A stretch of DNA of 64,000 nt, from NCBI RefSeq assembly GCF_027945075.1, contig NZ_CP116034.1:248001-312000 (forward strand). The letters run 5' to 3'. The stretch comes from Chryseobacterium sp. CY350. GTDB lineage: Bacteria > Bacteroidota > Bacteroidia > Flavobacteriales > Weeksellaceae. Position 1 is the first letter of the stretch, and every line of letters starts with the position of its first letter. The translations under genes and the position numbers were made by a program. The notes beneath the pieces are model-generated. The model was given only the letters and a program-made list of their open reading frames with translations, made no database searches and was not told where the DNA came from. Shown in pieces: positions 27,143 to 35,806 of the stretch.

Positions 27143-27709
27143 TTATGATGGATAATTAGGAATGTTTGCGTTTGGAAAAGCAACATTTATAACGTTAATA
27201 AACCAATTTACTGTTTTTGGGTGTCCCTCTATCCAAGCAATCACAGCATTAAATAAACATCCTACTTGATACCACTTACAGCCCCCCGCTTTAGCAGTTA
27301 AAGTCTGTTGAGTATTTTGATCATATCCGAAAACCTTATATGTTAAATCAGCTCTAGGATCATCATATTTAATTCTTTCACTAAGTGCAAAAACAGCTGC
27401 TATTTCTTGCCCATAAGTATCATCTTTTTTTGCTTTTCCTGACAAATAATCATATGCTTTGTCAATCATAACTTTCCCCTCTTTACTAGTATTACTGCTC
27501 ACTTTTACAGCTTTTTCAAAGTCTCCGAGAGACATTCCCTCTTTGTAATTTGGCGAAATTGACTCTACAAAATTATCAGTGGCTTCACTAAGTAGTCTTT
27601 TGGTTTGAGCAACATCTTCTTGTGTTGCACCTTCTGGCAATTCTTGTCCGAAAGAAAAGCTTCCAATCAGTATCATTAGTACGCCAAATAGTTTAAATAA
27701 ATTTTTCAT
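27143..27709 (-). CDS. Exported protein with C-terminal two-cysteine hydrophobic segment
   Basis: 188 residues. A signal peptide (MKNLFKLFGVLMILIGSFSF) is followed by a polar helical region to about 140 and then a distinct C-terminal segment, AGGCKWYQVGCLFNAVIAWI, rich in aromatic residues, ending in NVAFPNANIPNYPS. The layout (polar leader, Gly-Gly-Cys junction, compact hydrophobic tail) is like a precursor of a processed peptide. I considered similarity to the fulvocin-C-related bacteriocin group, but the cysteine pattern does not fit well. It lies 54 bp upstream of the retropepsin-like protease. Confidence 0.65.
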   Translation of the reverse strand: MKNLFKLFGVLMILIGSFSFGQELPEGATQEDVAQTKRLLSEATDNFVESISPNYKEGMSLGDFEKAVKVSSNTSKEGKVMIDKAYDYLSGKAKKDDTYGQEIAAVFALSERIKYDDPRADLTYKVFGYDQNTQQTLTAKAGGCKWYQVGCLFNAVIAWIEGHPKTVNWFINVINVAFPNANIPNYPS

Positions 27710-27745
27710 GGTTAGTTTTTGTCTTCTCTGAAATTAGTTATTGTT

Positions 27746-28333
27746 TTATTGTAAGCTTTTTGGGAGTGAGAAGCTCTTGTTTTTCTCCCATTTTCCGCAA
27801 ATGATTTCGATTTGTAAGAAACCTTCGGATTTATTTTTTTTAAGGATAATTCTTCTCAAATCTAATGCAACATATAAATTTTTTAGTTCTTCGTAATTTT
27901 GCCAAGCTTTTTCTTCTCTATTAAATTGATACAATGCAGGTAATTCACTTGCTTTTAAAAGGGTAATATTCGGTTTAATTTTATATCCTGTTAAGTCAAC
28001 GAGTTGTTTTTTGCGATCAGAATCATTCCATTTAGTGTTAGATTTACTGTTTTTATGTAATTTTTTAAATTGCGTTCTATCATAAGATTGTATGGTATCA
28101 TACACAGCGATAACAAGTTTTCTATTGAAAACTTCTTTTAATTGTTTTTTATATTCTATTTTAGCAACAGTGCTATTAAATGGCGGCGGAGGGGGAACGA
28201 TAGTACAACTGTCAATAATTTCTTGAACGATTTGTGAATAAATTTCATTATAAGTAGCGTTTCTTTTTTTATGGCAACATATCACTAAAGATAAAATTAT
28301 GAGAATATTTGCTATTCGTAGTTGTTTCTTCAT
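27746..28333 (-). CDS. Lipoprotein of unknown function
   Basis: 195 residues from the ATG at 28331-28333; the lipobox is in SLVICC. A proline run (VPPPPPF) follows about 30 residues later, then a basic helical region (KKLHKNSKSNTKWNDSDRKK). An upstream ATG at 28372 would place 13 residues before the signal peptide and overlaps the repeat TTTACGCATTGCGTCAAT, so it is less likely. No known domain seen. It is part of the exported-protein run. Confidence 0.65.
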   Translation of the reverse strand: MKKQLRIANILIILSLVICCHKKRNATYNEIYSQIVQEIIDSCTIVPPPPPFNSTVAKIEYKKQLKEVFNRKLVIAVYDTIQSYDRTQFKKLHKNSKSNTKWNDSDRKKQLVDLTGYKIKPNITLLKASELPALYQFNREEKAWQNYEELKNLYVALDLRRIILKKNKSEGFLQIEIICGKWEKNKSFSLPKSLQ

Positions 28334-28348
28334 AACATTCTTGATAAC

Positions 28349-28375
28349 TTTCCAATTTACGCATTGCGTCAATCT
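28349..28375. repeat. Copy 1 of the TTTACGCATTGCGTCAAT repeat
   Basis: The sequence TTTACGCATTGCGTCAAT occurs here and again at about 29998-30015, in each case just upstream of a minus-strand gene and preceded by an AACTT(T)CC stretch. Confidence 0.65.
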
Positions 28376-28519
28376 GATCTCTCTAACTTTCTTAAAGCTA
28401 TTATATTACTAAATATAACAACGTTTTTTGAGACTTAGCTTTATTTATTATTACACATTGAAGTTGAATTGGGGAAATTTAAACATATCTGATACCCTTG
28501 TTAGCAGAAGTTGTTTTTC

Positions 28520-29953
28520 TTACTCTTTAATATTATTTTTACGAACATATTCCTTATAAGATTTTTGCCAAATTGGGTATTTTGAAAACTCATTTTTTCG
28601 CTGAACTAATATTTTAGCACCTTGATCAAATAAATTTTTATCACCTAAAATTTTAATTCCGTCCATTATTGAAATTAGTCCATAAGCACTTTCGTTAGTT
28701 TTTACTTTTTCTAATAATATTTCTTTATTTTTCAAAATAATAATATTTTCGTTAAGAGATTCAATGAAATTATCTGTGTCCAAATCATCTACATTTTTCA
28801 AACTACTTCTAATTGCATTTTCATAACTTTCTTCAGATAATTTTTTTACTCTTTTCAATAATTTAATCAAACGTAAATCATCATTGTAAGTTAAATCATT
28901 TGTAACATTGTCAAATAAATCTGACATATCATACATATTATTTGCAATAATTTCAGGTTCTCCATTTTTTTCAAAACCTTTCATAAGAAAATTTATTGTT
29001 TCTTCTTTAGAATGATTTTTTTCATAATTGTCAAGAATATCAAAAGAAATTATTTTATCCGAAACCCACAAATTTTCAAGCATTGGATAATATAATTCAC
29101 ATTTGTTTTTATAAACTTGCTGATATATTACTGATAAGCAAATGTTCCCACATTGATCATTAATAAGTTCTGCCTTTTTTCGGTCAATAGCCTTTTGCAT
29201 AATTTTTTTTGCTTCATCATTGCAAAAACTTGAAAGAGCAAACATAAAAGGAAATTTAGAAGAATATTGAACATTTTCATCTAAAAATGGTAGAAATGAA
29301 TTGTCAGGAAATTCTTCGATAGCTAAAAATGATTTTTCTCCAAAACTTTTTATTAACTCAATGTCATTAGGATTTTTATATTTAGCCAATGCAATTAATA
29401 ATTCTTCGGAGTTGCTTTTTAAAACTTGTTTACGAAGTTTTAGATAAGCGTCATTATCTGTTGGAATTTGATATTTGAGTTCTTCTAAAAGCCTTGTATT
29501 TATTTGTTTGGAGTTAAAAACTGATTCAATCATTTCTTTTTTTAAAATTTCCTTTTTCTCTATTGAAAAATGACTTTCAGTAACTATAGTTTCAAAAAAA
29601 TAACTTGATAATAGTTGTTCACTCGATAAACACTCTGTTGTATATCGAAGTTCTTCAGTTGAATTAATAGCATTTTTAAAAATTTCGATTAATCTTTCAT
29701 CATTTTTTTGAGCAAGTATTTTGAATGAAGTTGCTTTTACATAAGGATTTTTTCCGTGTTCAGAAAGATAGAAAAGTTCATCATTAGAACTTATTTCTAA
29801 TAATTTTTTTTCAATTTTTTTTGGTTCATCATTGAGAGCGTAGAAATATATATACTTTTCTAAAGGTTTGATAATTCTTTCCGTTTTACTCGAAATTTGA
29901 GCATTTGTAATTAATGAAAATAGAAAAATTAAAGTGAATTGGATTTTTTTCAT
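28520..29953 (-). CDS. Exported helical-repeat protein of unknown function
   Basis: 477 residues from the ATG at 29951-29953 (a start at 29980 would precede the signal peptide by nine residues). Signal peptide MKKIQFTLIFLFSLITNAQ. The mature part is all helical with repeating ERLIEIFK and ELLIALAKYKNPNDIELI-like units, consistent with HEAT/ARM-type repeats that bind other proteins. It is flanked by GTTAGCAGAAG (28499) and its inverse complement CTTTCTGCTAAC (29981), like a cassette. Confidence 0.65.
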   Translation of the reverse strand: MKKIQFTLIFLFSLITNAQISSKTERIIKPLEKYIYFYALNDEPKKIEKKLLEISSNDELFYLSEHGKNPYVKATSFKILAQKNDERLIEIFKNAINSTEELRYTTECLSSEQLLSSYFFETIVTESHFSIEKKEILKKEMIESVFNSKQINTRLLEELKYQIPTDNDAYLKLRKQVLKSNSEELLIALAKYKNPNDIELIKSFGEKSFLAIEEFPDNSFLPFLDENVQYSSKFPFMFALSSFCNDEAKKIMQKAIDRKKAELINDQCGNICLSVIYQQVYKNKCELYYPMLENLWVSDKIISFDILDNYEKNHSKEETINFLMKGFEKNGEPEIIANNMYDMSDLFDNVTNDLTYNDDLRLIKLLKRVKKLSEESYENAIRSSLKNVDDLDTDNFIESLNENIIILKNKEILLEKVKTNESAYGLISIMDGIKILGDKNLFDQGAKILVQRKNEFSKYPIWQKSYKEYVRKNNIKE

Positions 29954-29980
29954 TTGTTTGTTGCGTATTTTTGAATACAC

Positions 29981-30016
29981 TTTCTGCTAACTTCCAAATT
30001 TACGCATTGCGTCAAT
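29981..30016. repeat. Copy 2 of the repeat with CTTTCTGCTAAC
   Basis: CTTTCTGCTAAC is followed by TTCCAAATTTACGCATTGCG. The first part pairs with GTTAGCAGAAG near 28499 on the other side of the gene. Confidence 0.6.
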
Positions 30017-30313
30017 TCAAACTATATGATATTCGCAAGGCCATTTGTGCTACTAATATAAAATATTATTTTGATTAATTGATTATTAGTTTCATAGAGT
30101 TTTATTTCGGTCAAATCTATCTTTGGATTGGCGAACTTTTACTTTTTAATACCGTTTAATATAAAAGTTTATATCAACTGACAAACCACACTTAGTTATC
30201 ATATTAAAACCTTCGGACTTTTATTACACATTCTCTTCTTTACCTGACTCATCAGTAACAAATTTATGGTAGCAGTTGCCTTTATGGTCATCCGATTTTC
30301 TATAGCAAATATA

Positions 30314-30388
30314 TTCCGTGGTCACTGCGGAAAAAAATCTTTTTGGGTATCCGTAATCGGAGATTACAAACCCTCCGCAAAAAGATTT
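30314..30388 (+). ncRNA. Double hairpin (structured DNA or RNA), copy 1
   Basis: TTCCG/CGGAA (30314-30332), then a long stem. AAATCTTTTT (30335-30344) pairs with AAAAAGATTT (30379-30388), GGGT with ACCC, and GTAATC (30353-30358) with GATTAC (30362-30367). In copy 2 the same stems are kept by paired changes. Whether the product is RNA or a DNA structure is unknown. Confidence 0.55.
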
Positions 30389-30539
30389 CAAGCATTATCA
30401 ATGTTCTTTCTTATTGCTTTCAAGGTATTGATTGGAGTTTTCTTTGTGCCTGCCTGAATGGTAATCTGCATAGAAAAGTCAGAACCTCACAAGATGCAAA
30501 TGCAGTTCATTGAAATTTTGATCCTTATTATTCTCTTGG

Positions 30540-30660
30540 TATAAATCATCTCATCAGATGTTGGTAAAAATCAATTGATCAGATTCTTTTATAAATCGAT
30601 TAATCAGATTCTTATATAAACCACTTCGTCAGATGTTAGTATAAATCAATTTATCAGATA
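30540..30660. repeat. Five iteron-like repeats, copy 1
   Basis: Five imperfect units of about 24-25 bp with consensus TATAAATCAnTTnATCAGAT, each with an ATCA..TGAT-like palindromic core. They lie between the hairpins and the RadC remnant. Binding sites for a recombinase, replication or regulatory protein are possible. Confidence 0.65.
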
Positions 30661-30763
30661 ATATGACCAAGTAAAAGATAAAAAAGTCAAAGTTTCCTAC
30701 AAGCTGCAAATGATAGAATCTACAGGTTTTTGTAATGTAAGTGCAGGAAAAACAGGTCTCCGC

Positions 30764-31001
30764 TGTATTTCTTCAACGTTGGTAGATGTTCGGATTGTGA
30801 TGCACGCGGCACTTCTTTGTAATGCTTCGGGGATTATTGTTGCTCATAATCATCCCGGGAAATCTGAATCCTTCTACTTGTGATATTAAAATGACGACAC
30901 AGATAAAAGAGGCTGCAAAAATTCTGAGTATGAATTTGTTGGATCATGTGATTTTGACATCGGATTCGCAATTTTCATTTGCTGATGATGGGATGATATG
31001 A
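30764..31001 (+). pseudogene. RadC/JAB-domain remnant
   Basis: The frame reads ISSTLVDVRIVMHAALLCNA and then SGIIVAHNHP, but a 2-bp deletion after HNHP (relative to the intact copy, HNHPSG) shifts it into a stop. The rest matches the intact gene at DNA level up to a TGA at 30999-31001. The N-terminal half is deleted. Non-functional. Confidence 0.75.
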
Positions 31002-31684
31002 TGCGATACTGTAGTAGAATTTGACTCAAAATTTTTATGCAGTTAAAGAATTCTAAAAATATGCCTATAAATCAATGACAGGTAGTAAACTTGGTTAAAA
31101 GATTTTTATTTATGAAAAAATGCAAACTAACGAATGTCTATTGATTAAGAAAAAATAAAATAAAGAATTAGTAAATAAAATTATGAATATTAAAATTGTT
31201 TTTATCTTGACTCGATTGTATGAAATTATCGATTACTTTTGGATTGTCGCCATTCATAGATCTATTCTTTAAAAACTTACGCAAAGTAATATTTTACAAT
31301 GAATAAATTCATTTTGTCTTGTGATTGTTATATAATGTTTACAATTTTTTTCATCTTAATTTTTCTTTATATTGTCAATGTCCAGTTTTTTTGCTTAGTT
31401 ACAAACAAGTAAACTAATTGTAAATGTTATATATGCTAATCCATTATTTTATATTTATAAATCTATTCAGGAAAAACAGGAGATCAACTTCAACTGATTA
31501 AAAATCTACATAAAAAATCCCCGACAACTACCGAGGATAAAAACTAATAACCATGAAAACTCAATTAAACATGAGAATATCTTACAAATTTAAAGTATTC
31601 ATTCAACAAACTTAGTATGCAAATCTTGCTTTATAATTTATTTAACACAATTGAGACAATAGGTTTTCAATTCATTGCGATATA
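31002..31684. other. AT-rich gap with an inverted repeat and a short frame
   Basis: No full gene. TATATAATGTTTACAATT (31329-31346) is inverted at 31416-31433 with 16 of 18 matches. At 31553-31615 an ATG opens MKTQLNMRISYKFKVFIQQT after a CCCCGACAACTACCGAGG stretch, possibly the start of a lost gene or a leader peptide. Confidence 0.4.
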
Positions 31685-32164
31685 GTAACTTTGAATCATG
31701 CATTATCGGAGGAAGAACTGCAGCGATATGAGCTGATACAGAAAAAACTTTAGATTGCTTCAAAAGACCTTTAGACTATGATCAGGGACAAGATGCTGAA
31801 TGATGAAAAGATCAGTATCACGAACATCTACGAAAGCAATGCCATTTTCCAAAAGGATTGCTTTGAAGTTTCATGGCAGTATTTTGAGATCGATGACGAC
31901 AGCTGTAATATTGCGTCTTCAACAGCCATCATCGCCAAGCTGAATGAAATTTCAGCTTTAGAGTATAACATTGTAACCTTGGTCAGGGGAGGTGGTGGCC
32001 GCCAAAGTATGGTAAAGTTCAATGACTTGGGTTTATCAGAATTATTTATTTCGATAAAAGCGGTTACCGTGACTGCCATAGGTCATACGGACGACGAGAC
32101 CTTTTTGAATAAGTTGGCTGTCAAACGTTTTCATTTACCGCACGATTATGGATGTTTAGCTTGA
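31685..32164 (+). pseudogene. Exodeoxyribonuclease VII large subunit (XseA) remnant
   Basis: One frame carries ALSEEELQRYELIQKKL, then two TAG stops, then RDKMLNDEKISITNIYESNA. It ends IVTLVRGGGGRQSMVKFNDL, KAVTVTAIGHTDDETFLNKL, AVKRFHLPHDYG and a stop at 32164. The RGGG-x-RQSM and AIGHT-DETLLD-like blocks are the XseA catalytic region. The N-terminal OB domain and the C-terminal coil are missing. XseA-like genes are common cargo of flavobacterial integrative elements, consistent with the RadC remnant just upstream. Confidence 0.75.
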
Positions 32165-32347
32165 TATGTGATTTTAGGTATTCCAAAAATTATTTCTACC
32201 ATATATCAACATACACTTTTCCACTATATTATTTCCACACTGAGTTCCTACAAGTCCGGTATGTTGTACTCTCAGCTGCCTCAGCCCTGTTTTTCTGTCA
32301 TCAATGTATCTACAGTTTTCCAAATGGTTATACAAAAAATCAGTAAT

Positions 32348-32615
32348 GTTAAAGCTGGTATAAAAATAACTAAAATTAGACTGACAAGCTAGTCCTGAAA
32401 CTGGTATTGGAGTTACACTTTTTAAATCATGTTCTTTGCTGTTGGTTAGACTTTTTTGTTAGATATCTTTGTACTACTTTCGTTAAAGCTGGTATAAAAA
32501 TAACTAAAATTAGACTGACAAGCTAGTCCTGAAACTGGTATTGGAGTTACACTTTTTAAATCATGTTCTTTGCTGTTGGTTAGACTTTTTTGTTAGATAT
32601 CTTTGTACTACTTTC
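32348..32615. repeat. 134-bp perfect tandem duplication
   Basis: Bases 32348-32481 are repeated as 32482-32615 with no difference that I can see. Each unit holds a plus-strand promoter-like TTG-N19-TATCTTTG. The perfect identity implies a recent duplication. Confidence 0.9.
32442..32471 (+). promoter_or_regulatory. Bacteroidetes promoter, duplicated at 32576-32605
   Basis: TTG at 32442-32444 and TATCTTTG at 32464-32471, spacing 19 bp, an ideal match to the consensus. The second copy is TTG 32576-32578 and TATCTTTG 32598-32605. No plus-strand gene follows; both point into the 3' end of the MocR gene. Confidence 0.6.
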
Positions 32616-32644
32616 GACTGCTAATGCTTGGTTATTATGTTATT

Positions 32645-34060
32645 TTACAAGACTTTAGATAGAGCTTCAACTGCAATTTCAAGATCTTCTTGAGACAAAG
32701 AGCCAAAACCAATTCTTAACCCATTAACTTTATTTACATTACTGTAATTGTCAGGAGTAATGATTTTAATTCCATTTTTTTTCAATATCTTATCAATGGA
32801 AGACCAGTTAATTTCTTTCTTCGGTTCAATCCAAAATGCCAGACCGCCATCTGGAGTTGAGTAATTAATTTGATCATCTAAATATCTCTTTAACAGTTCG
32901 TCAAAGAAATTTCTTTTTACTTTATAGTGGGTTGTAGCTTTCCGGATATGTCTTTTTATCGTTCCATCGTTGATTAATTGCAGCACTGCTTTCTCCATAA
33001 TCCCATCACCTTGCACATCGATGATTGTACGGAGCTCTCCTATTTTTTTTATGACTTCTGGATTACTGCTGGCAAGATATCCAATTCTCAAAGCCGGTGC
33101 CACAACTTTACTCATCGTGCCGATATAGATATAGTTTTTAAGTTCAGTGTTGCTGGAAAGTGGTAGAATAGGACGATACCCGTAATGAAATTCGTTGTCA
33201 TAATCATCTTCAATAATGGTGAATCCATGCTCATTGGACAATCGAACCAGTTCATGTCTTCTTTGAAGGCTCATTGTGACAGTTGTAGGATACTGATGAT
33301 GAGGTGTCGTGTAAATTGCCTTTATTCTTTTGTTCTTAGCTATATGATGGATAATATCTTCGGTTACCAATCCCTCTTTATCAATACGCACAGGAAGTAA
33401 TTTTGCGCCGGCTTTTTCAAAAGCTTTCCATGCAGGTTGATAGCCGGGATCTTCAACCAATACAATATCGTCTTTTTCAAATAAACTTTGAGCAGTAAGA
33501 TACATCGCCATCTGGCTTCCCCTTGTAATACAAATTGAGTTTTTGTTAATGGTCATCCCTCTCTGATGATTAAGCATATCTACGATTGCCTGTATAAAAT
33601 CAGGATCCCCGAATGGGTTACTGTATCCCATCATTTTCCAGCGGGCACTCCTGCTGAATGTTTGTCTATAAGCTTTTGCCAATTCGTCAACCGGAGCAAT
33701 CTTACTGTCCGGATAACCATCGTCGAAGGTGATTCGGTAGATTGTTTTCTGTTCTTCTTTGGATCCTTCACCAACAATAGTTTTGTTTTCCAATTCTGAT
33801 GGGATAATGTCCGCTACAAAAGTGCCTTTCCTCTGTTTGCTGATGAGCCATTCTTCGCTCAGCAGGACATTAAGTGCCTGTATGATTGTATTTCTGTTGA
33901 CACCTAAAGTTTCCGCTAAACTTCTGCTTCCGGGCAATGCATTGCCTCTAGCCAATCTGCCTGACTTTATATCTGCGATGATAGCATCAGCAATCTGAAT
34001 ATATATTGCTTTGTTACTCTGATGATTCAAACGTATTTCGATTTTCCATGGTCTTAACAT
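32645..34060 (-). CDS. MocR-type regulator (GntR HTH fused to PLP aminotransferase fold)
   Basis: 471 residues. Residues 10-80 are a GntR winged helix (IYIQIADAIIADIKSGRLAR, then GSRSLAETLGVNRNTIIQAL). Residues 110-471 have the type-I aminotransferase fold: ITRGSQMAMYLTAQSLF, VEDPGYQPAW, TTPHHQYPTTVTM, IIEDDYDNEFHY and the PLP-lysine block GTMSKVVAPALRIGY. MocR proteins use PLP or an amino-acid/vitamin-B6-linked ligand to control adjacent genes. It is divergent from a cupin/DHDPS-like/ferredoxin group, the likely target. Direct repeats TCTGGACCAT and TCTGTACCAT lie in the shared spacer. Confidence 0.9.
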   Translation of the reverse strand: MLRPWKIEIRLNHQSNKAIYIQIADAIIADIKSGRLARGNALPGSRSLAETLGVNRNTIIQALNVLLSEEWLISKQRKGTFVADIIPSELENKTIVGEGSKEEQKTIYRITFDDGYPDSKIAPVDELAKAYRQTFSRSARWKMMGYSNPFGDPDFIQAIVDMLNHQRGMTINKNSICITRGSQMAMYLTAQSLFEKDDIVLVEDPGYQPAWKAFEKAGAKLLPVRIDKEGLVTEDIIHHIAKNKRIKAIYTTPHHQYPTTVTMSLQRRHELVRLSNEHGFTIIEDDYDNEFHYGYRPILPLSSNTELKNYIYIGTMSKVVAPALRIGYLASSNPEVIKKIGELRTIIDVQGDGIMEKAVLQLINDGTIKRHIRKATTHYKVKRNFFDELLKRYLDDQINYSTPDGGLAFWIEPKKEINWSSIDKILKKNGIKIITPDNYSNVNKVNGLRIGFGSLSQEDLEIAVEALSKVL

Positions 34061-34180
34061 GTGGACTATCTTTTATGTATTAATGGTCGTTGTTCTTATC
34101 CTCCAAATATACAATATATCAGAATCGGTCAATGCAACTTGTGATTGATAAAACAAATAACAGTGGTATCATACGAAATT

Positions 34181-34214
34181 TCTGGACCATGTGTTAATAA
34201 AAAATCTGTACCAT
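34181..34214. promoter_or_regulatory. Direct repeats in the MocR/cupin spacer
   Basis: TCTGGACCAT (34181-34190) and TCTGTACCAT (34205-34214) are direct repeats 24 bp apart, as expected for MocR operators, which are usually direct repeats near the regulated start. Confidence 0.5.
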
Positions 34215-34278
34215 TCATGTCATCCAAAATCATTTTACATTTGTTCAGAAATAAGGCAAATAATTAAATATTACAATT

Positions 34279-34779
34279 ATGTCAAAATTAGAAAAACAAG
34301 AAAAGGTACAACAAGAGACTACCACGGAAAAAAAACAGTTCAGTTCTAAAGATTTTCATCAGACTTTCGCAAGACCGTCGTATGTTAAACCTTCACATCT
34401 GCTGCATAAAAATGTTGAAAATGCAGGAGTTCACAATCAATTTTCTACAGAAAGAAAACACCCTGTATTTTTTGTGGATCTACCGAGTAAAAATGTGAGC
34501 ATGACCATCGGCGGATTGCTACCGGGACAAAAAACACATGTACATCGCCATACTTACGAAACAGTATTATACGTACTTGAAGGTAAAGGCTGGACCATGG
34601 TAGAAGATGAGAAGATAGAGTGGGAGGCGGGTGACGCTATTTATATACCTTCATGGGCATGGCATCAGCACCAGAATACAAGTAACAGCGAACCAGCAAA
34701 GTATATCGCGTGTGAAAATGCTCCTCAGTTGCAAAATTTAGGTGTTGCCCTGCGTGAGGAAGAAGGCAGAGATTTTTAG
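34279..34779 (+). CDS. Cupin-domain protein
   Basis: 166 residues with a C-terminal single cupin: motif 1 HVHRHTYETVLYVLEGKGW and motif 2 GDAIYIPSWAWHQHQN supply the metal-binding His/Glu set. The first 60 residues (acidic and polar, QTFARPSYVKPSHL) are an extension without a recognised domain. The first gene after the MocR regulator, it is probably a small metal-dependent enzyme (dioxygenase or isomerase type) acting with the following aldolase. Confidence 0.82.
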   Translation: MSKLEKQEKVQQETTTEKKQFSSKDFHQTFARPSYVKPSHLLHKNVENAGVHNQFSTERKHPVFFVDLPSKNVSMTIGGLLPGQKTHVHRHTYETVLYVLEGKGWTMVEDEKIEWEAGDAIYIPSWAWHQHQNTSNSEPAKYIACENAPQLQNLGVALREEEGRDF

Positions 34780-34830
34780 TGATATAACAATAGGTTTTAT
34801 GATGTTTTAAAGATTTAGAAATAAAATTAT

Positions 34831-35727
34831 ATGAATAATATTCCATTTAAAGGTATAATAGCCTATCCGATCACCCCATTTGACAACAGTGAGAACGTTG
34901 ACATTCCATTATTTAGGAAACAAGTGGAACGTTTGGTATCTTCAGGTTCACATGGTATAGCACCACTGGGAAGTACGGGTGTTCTTCCTTACCTTAACGA
35001 TGAAGAGAAGGAAGCGGTTACCGAAGCAGCGGTACAGCAAGTTAACAGACGAATTCCTGTTCTGGTGGGTGTCTCTAACCTCACGACGGAAAAAACTATT
35101 TATCACGCACAATTTGCCGAAAAAACGGGTGCTGATGCGGTGATGATCATTCCTATGAGTTACTGGAAATTGACTGATGATGAAATTGTGACGCACTACG
35201 ACAAAGTTTCATCTAAAATCTCAATTCCAATCATGGCGTATAATAATCCTTCAACCAGTGGTGTTGATATGTCACCTCCTCTGCTGAAGCGCTTGTTGGA
35301 AATTCCCAATGTCACGATGATTAAGGAAAGTAGCGGAGACATTCAAAGGATGCATTATTTACGTAAAGAATTGGGAGAGGAGGTTGCTTTTTACAACGGA
35401 TCCAATCCATTGGCTTTAGCTGCATTCGCCGCAGGCGCTGCAGGCTGGTGTACTGCCGCCCCTAATCTTATACCACAACAAAACTTAGCACTATATGATG
35501 CGATACAGAATAATGATTTGATGTTGGCAAAGGAGATTTTTTACGGGCAGGTGGATCTGTTAAAGTTCATTGTTGCTAAAGGTCTGCCTAGAGCTATAAA
35601 GGCAGGATTGAATATTTTAGGCGAAGAAGGTGGTTATTTAAAAAGTCCTTTACAGCCAATGACAGAATCTGAGATCTTAGAGCTAAAGATTTTGCTGGAA
35701 AAAATTCCCACTACAGTTTCCGTGTAA
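34831..35727 (+). CDS. DHDPS/NAL-superfamily lyase
   Basis: 298 residues, a TIM-barrel class I aldolase of the DapA/NanA superfamily: GIIAYPITPF at the start, the substrate-loop GSTG (37-52), YNNPSTSG with the proton-relay Tyr, and the Schiff-base lysine in MIKESSGD. The usual GTTGE glutamate is replaced (GSTGVLPYL), so it is unlikely to be the lysine-pathway DapA; a catabolic aldolase or dehydratase is more likely. It forms an operon with the cupin gene 51 bp upstream. Confidence 0.85.
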   Translation: MNNIPFKGIIAYPITPFDNSENVDIPLFRKQVERLVSSGSHGIAPLGSTGVLPYLNDEEKEAVTEAAVQQVNRRIPVLVGVSNLTTEKTIYHAQFAEKTGADAVMIIPMSYWKLTDDEIVTHYDKVSSKISIPIMAYNNPSTSGVDMSPPLLKRLLEIPNVTMIKESSGDIQRMHYLRKELGEEVAFYNGSNPLALAAFAAGAAGWCTAAPNLIPQQNLALYDAIQNNDLMLAKEIFYGQVDLLKFIVAKGLPRAIKAGLNILGEEGGYLKSPLQPMTESEILELKILLEKIPTTVSV

Positions 35728-35740
35728 AAACTCTGTAAAA

Positions 35741-35775
35741 TGACAGCCTGATCAATGGATCAGGCTGTCACTTTT
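35741..35775 (+). terminator. Strong terminator after the DHDPS-like gene
   Basis: TGACAGCCTGATC (35741-35753) and GATCAGGCTGTCA (35758-35770) pair perfectly with a four-base loop, followed by CTTTTT. Confidence 0.9.
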
Positions 35776-35806
35776 TATTATTTAATCTAATTTAAATGTG
35801 CTAAAA

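Larger units (their letters stand above)
30194..31001 (+). mobile_element. Mobile-element module, copy 1 (decayed)
   Basis: This 808-bp block aligns with 39771-40798: the same hairpins, the same five iteron-like repeats, the same AAAGTC-rich spacer and the end of a RadC-like gene. Compared with copy 2 it has lost about 215 bp covering the start and N-terminus of the RadC-like gene. The two blocks are direct repeats about 9.6 kb apart. Confidence 0.75.

Noticed and set aside
27143..27709. Fulvocin C-type bacteriocin
   Set aside because: Only two cysteines in the tail; the known group has many more. Kept as a possible peptide precursor only.
30266..30457. 63-codon plus-strand open frame in the copy 1 module
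   Set aside because: It spans the hairpins, is not kept in copy 2, and its composition follows the stem sequence rather than a protein.
30540..30660. CRISPR array
   Set aside because: Units are contiguous and imperfect with no unique spacers and no cas genes nearby.
34831..35727. Housekeeping DapA
   Set aside because: The GTTGE glutamate is missing and the context is a MocR/cupin operon, so a catabolic superfamily member is more likely.
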